DNA of 34,377 nucleotides. Origin: Candidatus Rokuibacteriota bacterium. GTDB lineage: Bacteria > Methylomirabilota > Methylomirabilia > Rokubacteriales > CSP1-6. Below are positions 23,785-30,555 of this stretch, piece after piece. The stretch lies in the NCBI GenBank assembly GCA_016193045.1, contig JACPSW010000004.1, positions 1-34,377 on the forward strand. The letters run 5' to 3'. Both the position numbers and the translations under genes were made by a program. The notes below the pieces were generated by a model. That model searched no databases and was not told the origin of the DNA. It saw only the letters and a list, made by a program, of their open reading frames with translations. How positions within the stretch are numbered: position 1 is the first letter of the stretch; the number at the start of each line of letters is the position of its first letter.

Positions 23785-23813
23785 TTTCTACCCGAGAAGC
23801 GCCGCCACATCAA
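23785..23813 (-). promoter_or_regulatory. Candidate promoter of UGSC2 (leaderless layout)
   Basis: TTGATG (complement of 23808-23813), a 17-base spacer and TAGAAA (complement of 23785-23790), each matching the consensus at four positions. Only six bases separate the -10 from ATG 23778, and no ribosome site is seen. The -35 overlaps the stop codon of the MFS gene. Confidence 0.45.
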
Positions 23814-25003
23814 GCGGGAGCGGCCCGCCGCCCGGTGTCCCGCGTCAAGCACGCCGTCCCGAAGGCCAGCGACTGGACCCCCGCCGCCACCAGGAACGCG
23901 GCCGGAAAGCTGCCCGTGATATCCACGACCCGCCCCAGCAAGACCGGGATGGTCAGGCTGCCGACGAAGCAGAACGTGTTGACGATCCCGCTCGCCGTGC
24001 CCGCCAGCTCGCGCGGGAAGAGCTCCGTGACCATCACGACCGGCGTGATCATGCCGCCGAAGAGAATCCCCGCCGCCAGGGCCACCCCCGCCGCGCCCGC
24101 GAAGGAGAGGTGGGGGCCCGCCAGCGCGAACACGAGCGAGACCGCCACGCTCATGAGCTGGCTGAAGAGATAGATCCACTTGCGGCGACCGATCCGGTCG
24201 GTGAGGAGACCGGCGAGCGGCCACGAGACGATCGTCCCCGCGGTGAGGAGGCTCGTCACGAAGCCGGCCTGGGCCGGGGTCACCCGGAGGGCGTTCACGA
24301 GGAAGGTGGGAAGCCAGGTGACCATGCTGAAGTAGGCGCCATAGAAGAGGAGCACGCTGACGTTGAACCACCAGATCACGCCCGTGCCCAGCACCCGACG
24401 GAGCGCGGCGCCACCGCCGCCCGGGGAGATGCCGGCCGGCTCCTCCCCCCCGCGCACGAAGAGGGCGAAGAGAGCCAGCGTGATGAGCACCGGCACGAGC
24501 GTGGCAGCGTACCCCCAGCGCCACCCCCACCGGTCGGCCAGGAGCGGGATCAGGAGGAGCGCCGAGGTCCCGCCGAGGCCGCCGCCCGCGGAGAGGATTC
24601 CGATCACGCGGCCACGCTCGTCCGCCCGGAACCACTCGCTGATCAGCCTGAGGGAGGGCACCCAGACGGCGGCGGCGCCGAGCCCCACCAGCGCGCGCGC
24701 CAGGAGGCTTTGGGCGTACGTCCGGCTGAGGGGGAAAAGCGCCGCGCCCACCACCAGGATCGCCATGAAGGCCAGCATGACCCGCCGTGCCCCCCACCGA
24801 TCCACGAGCAGCCCGATCGGCACCTGCACGGCGGTGTAGGTCCAGAAGTACGCGGTCATGATGGCGCCCGCCGCCGCGTACGTCAGCCGCAGGTCCGCGA
24901 CGAACGTGGGAATCAGCGGGGCGAAGCCGACCCGGTGGATGTGCGTCTGCATGAACCCGAGGGTGCAGACGGAGAGGATCACCCACCGGTAGGAGGAAGA
25001 CAT
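23810..25003 (-). CDS. Major facilitator superfamily transporter
   Basis: A 397-residue integral membrane protein with about 12 transmembrane segments. Loop 2-3 carries LLVDRWGARRVM and loop 8-9 LLTDRIGRRKWIYLF, the G-x3-D-R-x-G-R-R motifs of the family. The sequence resembles anion:cation symporter and organic-acid type members, but the substrate cannot be read from it. ATG 25003 (MSSSYRWVILSVCTL) is preferred to the open-frame start at 25042. Its stop lies 31 bases before the UGSC2 start, so the two may share a transcript. Confidence 0.88.
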   Translation of the reverse strand: MSSSYRWVILSVCTLGFMQTHIHRVGFAPLIPTFVADLRLTYAAAGAIMTAYFWTYTAVQVPIGLLVDRWGARRVMLAFMAILVVGAALFPLSRTYAQSLLARALVGLGAAAVWVPSLRLISEWFRADERGRVIGILSAGGGLGGTSALLLIPLLADRWGWRWGYAATLVPVLITLALFALFVRGGEEPAGISPGGGGAALRRVLGTGVIWWFNVSVLLFYGAYFSMVTWLPTFLVNALRVTPAQAGFVTSLLTAGTIVSWPLAGLLTDRIGRRKWIYLFSQLMSVAVSLVFALAGPHLSFAGAAGVALAAGILFGGMITPVVMVTELFPRELAGTASGIVNTFCFVGSLTIPVLLGRVVDITGSFPAAFLVAAGVQSLAFGTACLTRDTGRRAAPA

Positions 25004-25131
25004 CGCCCTGGGCGTTGTAGCACAGCGCCTCCCCCCGGTCAACGCGCGCGGCTACCCCCTTGACTTCCGGCCGGCGATAGACGATGAAAGACCGCGTGGA
25101 CGAGGAGCCGCTAAAGGAGGGGACATTCCGC

Positions 25132-25530
25132 ATGGACGCGAAGCCCGGAGCGACCGCCGAAGTGGAGATCACCGTCACCCCCGACCGCACCGCCGACGCG
25201 ATGGGCAACAAGGGCGTCATGGTGCTGGCGACCCCGTTCCTCATCGGCCTCCTGGAGAACGCCGCCATCGCCGCGATCCAGGGGGCAGTGCCGCCCGGCG
25301 CGGGGACCGTCGGGGCGATGGTGGAGATGCGCCACCTCGCCGCCACCCCCGTCGGGATGAAGGTCCGGGCCAAGGCCACCCTGCTCGAAACCGACGGCAA
25401 CCGCCTCGTCTTCCAGGTGGAGGCCCACGACGAGGTCGAGAAGGTGGCCGAGGCCAAACACGTGCGCTACGTGGTCCCGGATCTCCAGCGATTCCTGGCC
25501 CGCGCGATGAAGAAAGGGAAGCCGACGTAG
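25132..25530 (+). CDS. Hot-dog fold thioesterase (FlK-like)
   Basis: A 132-residue acyl-CoA thioesterase-like protein. It resembles the fluoroacetyl-CoA thioesterase group: LATPFLIGLLENAAIAAI carries the Glu, and EMRHLAATPVGMKVRAKATL and VEAHDEVEKVAEAKHVRY follow the family pattern. ATG 25132 is preceded by AAAGGAGGGG at a good distance, better than the ATG at 25084, which lacks a site; the longer form would add 16 residues. It probably removes CoA from small acyl groups; the actual acyl group is unknown. Confidence 0.85.
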   Translation: MDAKPGATAEVEITVTPDRTADAMGNKGVMVLATPFLIGLLENAAIAAIQGAVPPGAGTVGAMVEMRHLAATPVGMKVRAKATLLETDGNRLVFQVEAHDEVEKVAEAKHVRYVVPDLQRFLARAMKKGKPT

Positions 25531-25546
25531 GGGCTCCCAGCGGAGC

Positions 25547-26077
25547 CTATCCCGCGAGAAAGTCCCGCAGGGCCTGGCGGGTCGAGGGAAATGCGAGATC
25601 GTCCCAGGGAATCTCGCCCGGGGAGAGCCAGGCGAACTCCTGGATCTCGTGGTTCAGCTGAAGCGCCCCGCCAGCCACGCAAGCCCGGTACACGACGATC
25701 ACGACCGGGGGCTCCGCGTAGGAGTACACGCCGACCAACCCGTCAAGATCCACCCGGAGGCCGGTCTCCTCCAGCGTTTCCCGGAGCGCCGCGCCCGTCA
25801 CGGTCTCGCCCCAGTCCACGAAGCCCCCGGGAAACGTCCACTTGCCCTTGGACGGGTTGATGTTCCGGCGGACGAGGAGCACCCGGCCGTCCCCCGCCGG
25901 GATGGTGCACGCCACGAGCTTGGGGTTCAGGTAGAAGACGAAGCCGCAGGCGGAGCAGACCGCCTCTTCCTTCTGGTCCGGCGGCATCGGGACCCTGACG
26001 AGATCGGACCCGCAGAGGGGACAGAACCGGATCGTCGAGGGGGCCAGCTCGAGCGGCGAATGCCCATCCGCGCTCAT
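25547..26077 (-). CDS. Nudix hydrolase with N-terminal zinc ribbon
   Basis: A 176-residue protein. The zinc ribbon is FCPLCGSDLV and CSACGFVFYLNPK (about 18-52), followed by a Nudix fold. The Nudix box reads GGFVDWGETVTGAALRETLE then ETGL, with all of G-x5-E-x7-RE-x2-E-E-x-G present. The architecture is like the NudC / ADP-ribose pyrophosphatase-like proteins, hydrolysing nucleoside diphosphate derivatives; the exact substrate is open. ATG 26077 has a TACAAT box eight bases before it and no ribosome site, so a leaderless mRNA is possible. It converges with the thioesterase gene. Confidence 0.9.
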   Translation of the reverse strand: MSADGHSPLELAPSTIRFCPLCGSDLVRVPMPPDQKEEAVCSACGFVFYLNPKLVACTIPAGDGRVLLVRRNINPSKGKWTFPGGFVDWGETVTGAALRETLEETGLRVDLDGLVGVYSYAEPPVVIVVYRACVAGGALQLNHEIQEFAWLSPGEIPWDDLAFPSTRQALRDFLAG

Positions 26078-26085
26078 GCGGAAAA

Positions 26086-26091
26086 ATTGTA
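26086..26091 (-). promoter_or_regulatory. -10 box TACAAT before the Nudix gene
   Basis: TACAAT on the minus strand is followed by eight bases and ATG 26077. No convincing -35 is seen. It belongs to the same leaderless layout as at 8181, 23785 and 28467. Confidence 0.4.
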
Positions 26092-26126
26092 TCATGGCCT
26101 GAGGAATACCGATCGGGATCATCGCC

Positions 26127-27344
26127 ATGCGGATTGACCGGCAACGTCTCGAAGAGAGCTTCACCCAGCTCGGCAAGATCGGCGAGACGCTCAGGGGCGG
26201 CCTGACGCGCCTGGCGCTGTCCGACGAGGACAAGCGCGCGCGAGACCAGATGGCGGCGTGGATGAAGGCGGCCGGCCTCCGCGTCAGCGTGGACCAGATG
26301 GGGAGCATCTTCGGCGAGCGCCCCGGCACGGAGCCGCTGCCCCCGGTGATGATGGGCTCCCACGTGGACTCGGTCCCCACCGGCGGGAAGTACGACGGCC
26401 AGCTCGGGGTCCTCTGCGCGCTGGAGGCCATCCGGACCCTCAATGATCAGCGCGCCCGCACGCGCCATCCGGTCACGCTGGCCATCTTCACGAACGAGGA
26501 GGGGGCGCGTTTCCAGCCCGCGATGATCGCCAGCGGCGTGATGGCCGGGAAGATTGCGCTCGAGGACGCCTACAACGCCCGGGACAAGGACGGCATCCGG
26601 CTGGGGGACGAGCTGGAGCGGATCGGCTATCTGGGCCCCGACCCGTGCGTCCCGCGCCCGATCCGCGCCTACCTGGAGCTTCACATCGAGCAGGGGCCGC
26701 GTCTCGAGGAGGAAGGCCGCTCGGTGGGCGTGGTCGAGGGGATCGTGGCGATCGCCTGGTCGCGACTGACCTTCACGGGCGTCCAGGATCATGCGGGGCC
26801 GACCCCCATGAGGATCCGCCACGACGCTCTGCTGGCGGCCGCCGGGACCGTGCGGGCCGTGCGGGCCATTCCCGCCCGCGTCAGCCCCGAGATGGTCGCC
26901 ACGGTGGGCCGGCTCGACGTGTCCCCGAACATCACCAACGCGATCCCGGGCCGGGTCGTCATGAGCGTGGATATCCGCGATCCCAAAGATGAGAACGTGA
27001 CGCGCGCACTCGCTCTGCTCGAGGGGGCCGTGAAAGACGCCGCGGCCAGCGAAGGCGTCGGCTACGAGCTGGAGCACTACTGGCGGGTGCCGCTCACGCC
27101 GTTCCACCCCGAGGTGGTGGGCGCCGTGGAGGGGGCCGCCCGGTCGCTCGGTGTTCGCTACCGGCGGATCCTGTCGGGCGCCGGCCACGACGCCCAGTAC
27201 ATGGCGGCCATCTGCCCGGCGGGAATGATCTTCGTGCCGTCACGGAACGGCCGGAGCCACTGCGAGGAGGAGTTCACGCCGATGGATGACATCGAGCACG
27301 GCGCCAACACGCTCCTCGGCGCCGTGCTCGAGCTTGCCGGCTAG
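26127..27344 (+). CDS. Zn-dependent hydantoinase/carbamoylase-family amidase (M20-like)
   Basis: A 405-residue metalloamidase related to N-carbamoyl-L-amino-acid hydrolase, beta-ureidopropionase and allantoate amidohydrolase. Metal ligands are in MGSHVDSVPTGGKYDGQLGV, FTNEEGARFQP, LELHIEQGPRLEEEG and GAGHDAQYMA. The dimerisation insert follows with TFTGVQDHAGPTPM. It acts in the cytoplasm on carbamoylated amines; the exact substrate is unknown, and no hydantoinase gene is adjacent. ATG 26127 fits the family start. Its end overlaps the convergent gene at 27341 by 4 bases. Confidence 0.92.
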   Translation: MRIDRQRLEESFTQLGKIGETLRGGLTRLALSDEDKRARDQMAAWMKAAGLRVSVDQMGSIFGERPGTEPLPPVMMGSHVDSVPTGGKYDGQLGVLCALEAIRTLNDQRARTRHPVTLAIFTNEEGARFQPAMIASGVMAGKIALEDAYNARDKDGIRLGDELERIGYLGPDPCVPRPIRAYLELHIEQGPRLEEEGRSVGVVEGIVAIAWSRLTFTGVQDHAGPTPMRIRHDALLAAAGTVRAVRAIPARVSPEMVATVGRLDVSPNITNAIPGRVVMSVDIRDPKDENVTRALALLEGAVKDAAASEGVGYELEHYWRVPLTPFHPEVVGAVEGAARSLGVRYRRILSGAGHDAQYMAAICPAGMIFVPSRNGRSHCEEEFTPMDDIEHGANTLLGAVLELAG

Positions 27345-28312
27345 CGCCGGTGGCCTTCGCCGAAGCCGTCCGACGATCGGATGCGGTCGTCGGTCCCGGG
27401 GATGTACTTCTTCTCCAGCTCCTGAAAGGACGCCACCCGCGCCATCACGTGGTGGCTCTCCGTCGGATGCCCAGCCTTCACCTTCTCGAGCGTCCACTGG
27501 GCCTGCTCCTGGTTCTTGACCAGGTCCTCCATGGCGTTCCACATCGCGTACGTGGCGGCGTGGGTGGCGAAGAGCGTGACGAAGATGAACTTGTAGCCCA
27601 GGTCGCCGAGCTCCCGGAAGAGGAAGGGATTCGAGTCCGAGCTCCACTTGAACGAGGAGGAGTAGTTGAACGCCAGGGGCAGCTTGGGATGGGTCTCCCT
27701 CATGGCCTTGGCGAACGCGACAGCCGGTTCGCGCGAGGCATTGGAGAACTCGCACCACACCAGATCCACGCCCGCGTCGGCGTAGGCCCGACTGCGCCAG
27801 ATGGCCTCCTCCAGGCTTCCGCCGACGGCCCCGTAGGCGTCCGTCCGCGCGATCAGCACGAAGTCGGGGTTCAGGCGGTTCCGCACGTCCACCGCGGCCC
27901 GGAACTTCCCGAGCGCCTCCTCCCGGCTCACGATGGTCTTCCCCGCGATGTGACCGCACCGCTTGGGAAACCGCTGATCCTCGAGGTGGATGCCCGCGAC
28001 GCCGGTCTTGATGAACTCCTGGACCGTCCGCATCGTGCTGAGGGCGTTGCCGTAGCCGTCGTCGGCGTCGGCGATCACCGGGATGCTCACGGCGGTCGCC
28101 ATCAGCGACGCCGTGTGCGCCACCTCCGTCATGGTGAGGAAGCCCATGTCCGGCCACCCGTTCGCCATCGCCACCGAGTACCCGCTCATGTAGATCGACT
28201 TCATCCCGACGCGCTCGGCGATCTGGGCGCCCAGCGCGCTGTACACGCCCCCGGTGAACAGGTAGTCCTCCTCGTCCAGGAGCTCCCGGAACCGCTTCCC
28301 CATGTTCTCCAC
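27341..28312 (-). CDS. Isocitrate lyase/PEP mutase family protein
   Basis: A 323-residue TIM-barrel enzyme of the PEP mutase / isocitrate lyase superfamily. Mg-binding VIADADDGYGNALS (about 80-93), HLEDQRFPKRCGHIAGK (catalytic K-R-C-G-H loop) and IARTDAYGAVGG are intact. The K-[KR]-C-G-H loop is typical of lyases such as methylisocitrate lyase, oxaloacetase-like and 2,3-dimethylmalate lyases; the substrate is not determined. GTG 28312 has AAAGGAG eight bases upstream. It is divergent from the LysR gene at 28479, which is a likely regulator. Confidence 0.9.
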   Translation of the reverse strand: MENMGKRFRELLDEEDYLFTGGVYSALGAQIAERVGMKSIYMSGYSVAMANGWPDMGFLTMTEVAHTASLMATAVSIPVIADADDGYGNALSTMRTVQEFIKTGVAGIHLEDQRFPKRCGHIAGKTIVSREEALGKFRAAVDVRNRLNPDFVLIARTDAYGAVGGSLEEAIWRSRAYADAGVDLVWCEFSNASREPAVAFAKAMRETHPKLPLAFNYSSSFKWSSDSNPFLFRELGDLGYKFIFVTLFATHAATYAMWNAMEDLVKNQEQAQWTLEKVKAGHPTESHHVMARVASFQELEKKYIPGTDDRIRSSDGFGEGHRR

Positions 28313-28428
28313 GCCTCAGTCTCCTTTCGTTCGATCGGGTGATCGCAAGCGCGAGCCGAGCGAGCCACCGCTGGCGCGCGTATTGCACTTCACCCTACCC
28401 CGTCACCTGCTAGGGCTCAAGATTATTG

Positions 28429-28449
28429 TTTTTATCGCGATGATAAAAA
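28429..28449. promoter_or_regulatory. Perfect palindrome in the divergent LysR promoter region (candidate operator)
   Basis: TTTTTATC (28429-28436), a 5-base spacer and GATAAAAA (28442-28449). It is AT-rich in a GC-rich genome and sits between the divergent PEP-mutase-like gene and the LysR gene, 18 bases before the -10 box of the latter. The place is that expected for LysR autoregulation; a role as terminator is less likely. Confidence 0.6.
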
Positions 28450-28463
28450 ACTCTGATCGGCCG

Positions 28464-28472
28464 TGATATACT
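28464..28472 (+). promoter_or_regulatory. Extended -10 promoter of the LysR gene
   Basis: TGA followed by TATACT (28467-28472) matches the extended -10 form TGN-TATAAT. Six bases separate it from GTG 28479. A leaderless transcript is suggested. Confidence 0.55.
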
Positions 28473-28478
28473 CCGCCC

Positions 28479-29396
28479 GTGGAAATCGCTCAGGTGGAGG
28501 CGTTCCTGGCCGTCGGCACCTTCGGGGGGTTCCGCCGGGCGGCGGAGGCCCTGCGCGTCACCCAGCCGGCCGTGAGCGCCCGGATCAAGGCCCTGGAGGA
28601 GTCGCTCGGGGTCCCCCTGTTCGAGCGGGGCCGGGGCGGGCCGGCGCTGTCCGCCGCCGGCCGGGCCCTCCGCCCCCACGCCGAACAGCTCCTCCAGGCC
28701 GTGGCGCTGGCCCGCCAGGCCGTGCACGACCTCCGGCCCCAGAGCGCCGGCGCGCTGCAGATCGCCGCCGCGCTCTCCATCTGCACATACCTGCTTCCCG
28801 ACGTCCTGAAGCGCTTCCAGGCCGCACACCCCAACGTGATGATCACCGTCCGCTCGGGTCACTCCAAGGAAGTGCTGGAGATGGTGCTGCGCGGGGGGGC
28901 GGAGATCGGGCTGGCGCGCTCCCTCCACCACCCCGCGGTGGAGACGGTGAGCCTGCGGGACGACCCGCTGATCCTGGTTGGCCGCGCGCGGGACTGGCCC
29001 CCGAGCGCGCGCCGGGTCCGCCTGGAGGCCGTGGCCGACCGGCCGCTGGTCCTCTTCGACCGGGGATCAAGCGACTGGACGCTGAGCCACGGGCTCTTCC
29101 GCCGCGCCGGTCTCGTCCCCAACGTCGTCATGGAGGTGGAGACGATCGAGACGGCAAAGCGGATGGTGGAGCGCGGGGTGGGGATCGCCTTCCTCCCCCA
29201 CCTGGCGGTGGCGCGCGAGATCCGCCGCCGGACGCTCGTCGCAATCGAGATCGTGGACGCCGAGCCGCTGAGCCGCAGCCTCGACGTCATCCACCCGCGC
29301 CAGCGACCGCTGAGCGCGGAGGCGCTGGCCCTGCTTCGGGCCCTCAGAATCGCGGTCGGTGAGGTCGGCGGGGTCCCGGGCCGCCGGCGCCGCTAG
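28479..29396 (+). CDS. LysR-family transcriptional regulator
   Basis: A 305-residue regulator. The HTH is at about 1-60 (AQVEAFLAVGTFGGFRRAA, VTQPAVSARIKALEESLGV) and the effector domain begins near 90 (GALQIAAALSICTYLLPDVL). It is divergent from the PEP mutase/isocitrate lyase-like gene, its likely target; a palindrome lies between. GTG 28479 gives the normal family N-terminus and sits six bases after an extended -10. The stop codon TAG at 29394-29396 lies in a CTAG that also flanks the inverted-repeat element which follows immediately. Confidence 0.92.
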   Translation: MEIAQVEAFLAVGTFGGFRRAAEALRVTQPAVSARIKALEESLGVPLFERGRGGPALSAAGRALRPHAEQLLQAVALARQAVHDLRPQSAGALQIAAALSICTYLLPDVLKRFQAAHPNVMITVRSGHSKEVLEMVLRGGAEIGLARSLHHPAVETVSLRDDPLILVGRARDWPPSARRVRLEAVADRPLVLFDRGSSDWTLSHGLFRRAGLVPNVVMEVETIETAKRMVERGVGIAFLPHLAVAREIRRRTLVAIEIVDAEPLSRSLDVIHPRQRPLSAEALALLRALRIAVGEVGGVPGRRRR

Positions 29397-29399
29397 CCT

Positions 29400-29599
29400 G
29401 CATTATTCACGAACCATAGTCGAGTGTGGCGGGCGGGGCCTGTCGCAGGGCGCAACCCCCGTGGGTCCGGCTCCGTCACCGCCCGAACGCCGCGCTGCGC
29501 GCGGCGGACGGGACGAGGGGGGCCCACTGCGCGCGGCCCCGTGGGGGCTGCACCCTGCGCCACCCGCCCGGTCGCGCCATCGCCCTTCGTGAATAATGC
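29400..29599. mobile_element. Complete 200-bp inverted-repeat (MITE-like) element, copy A
   Basis: Perfect 14-bp ends GCATTATTCACGAA (29400-29413) and TTCGTGAATAATGC (29586-29599). The left 81 bases are the reverse complement of 172-252 with about three differences. CGCTAG occurs just outside both ends (29391-29396 and 29601-29606), which may be a target duplication or part of longer ends. No open frame of transposase type is inside, so mobility would depend on an enzyme encoded elsewhere. It lies exactly between the LysR stop and the next gene start. Confidence 0.85.
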
Positions 29600-29608
29600 G
29601 CGCTAGAC

Positions 29609-30280
29609 ATGTCGCCAGTGCTGGAAGGAATCACACACCGCCAGATCCTGATCACGACGGGGCCCGTAGCCCTCCCCGGCCATCTCGCGACGCCGGCGGC
29701 GGCCAGCGGCGCGGTGATCTTCGCCCACGGGAGCGGCAGCAGCCGCCTCAGCCCGCGGAATGTCCAGGTTGCCCGCACGCTCAACGAGGCGGGGCTGGCC
29801 ACGCTGCTGTTCGACCTCCTCGCGCCCGTGGAGGCCGCTGACCGGGGCAATGTCTTCGACATCGGGCTACTTGCCGCCCGGCTGGGCGCGGCCACCGACT
29901 GGCTGCGCGAGCAGCGCGAGGCGCGCGACCTGCCCGTCGGGTACTTCGGCGCGAGCACCGGGGCGGCGGCAGCGCTCTGGGCCGCGGCGCAGCCCGGCGC
30001 CCGCGTGGTCGCGATCGTGTCGCGGGGCGGACGTCCGGACCTCGCCGATCCCCTCCTCGGCACCGTCACCGCGCCCACGCTGCTCATCGTCGGCGAGGAC
30101 GACCCCGTGGTGCTCGATCTCAACCGGCGGGCCCAGCAGGCGCTGCGCTGCGTGAATCAGCTGGCGGTCGTTCCGGGGGCCACGCATCTCTTCGAAGAGC
30201 CCGGCACCCTCGAAAAGGTCGCGGGCCTGGCGCGGGAATGGTTCAGGCGTTACCTGCGACCGGCCGTCAGCGCTTCTTGA
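29609..30280 (+). CDS. Dienelactone-hydrolase-like alpha/beta hydrolase
   Basis: A 223-residue hydrolase. The oxyanion region is VIFAHGSGSSRLSPRN (about 36-51), the nucleophile YFGASTGAAAALWAA (about 111-125, Ser in G-A-S-T-G), the acid VGEDDPVV and the His GATHLFEEPG. Such proteins are annotated as dienelactone hydrolases, and some are fused to a phosphoribosyltransferase; here it stands alone. The substrate is unknown. Its ATG lies 10 bases after the end of the inverted-repeat element, whose end includes AATAAT and might supply a -10. The last codons (RPAVSAS) fall in the first of three short repeats. Confidence 0.85.
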   Translation: MSPVLEGITHRQILITTGPVALPGHLATPAAASGAVIFAHGSGSSRLSPRNVQVARTLNEAGLATLLFDLLAPVEAADRGNVFDIGLLAARLGAATDWLREQREARDLPVGYFGASTGAAAALWAAAQPGARVVAIVSRGGRPDLADPLLGTVTAPTLLIVGEDDPVVLDLNRRAQQALRCVNQLAVVPGATHLFEEPGTLEKVAGLAREWFRRYLRPAVSAS

Positions 30281-30555
30281 CCGTCCGCGACGACCGAAAG
30301 CTGATCAGTCGCCGAAGGCGATCCTTGGCGGGCACCCGCGAAGCGGGTCGTGCGACGGTTATCGGCCCGGCCGTCAGCGCTTCTTGACCTTGGGCCCAGC
30401 CGGTGCGCGGGGGCCGGGTCGAGAACCGAGCAGCCCAAGGCCCGAGGGAGGAGCCGACCGGAGCGTACGCCGTGGTACGTGAGGATCGGCGACGACCGAG
30501 AACGCCGGGATGCGACGGTTATCGACCCGGCCGTCAGCGCTTCTTGACCTTGGGC
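30260..30555. repeat. Three direct copies of a 23-45-nt sequence beyond the NAPRTase gene
   Basis: A 23-mer starting CCGGCCGTCAGCGC occurs at 30260-30282, 30367-30389 and 30527-30549. Copies two and three are identical but for one base over 45 bases (30351-30395 and 30511-30555, period 160). Copy three encodes the last residues of NAPRTase (PKVKKR and stop); the other two also read VKKR-stop on the minus strand, so they look like decayed duplicates of that gene end. The gap 30281-30533 holds no gene; GAA-loop palindromes are at 30309-30321 and 30334-30348. Confidence 0.75.
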
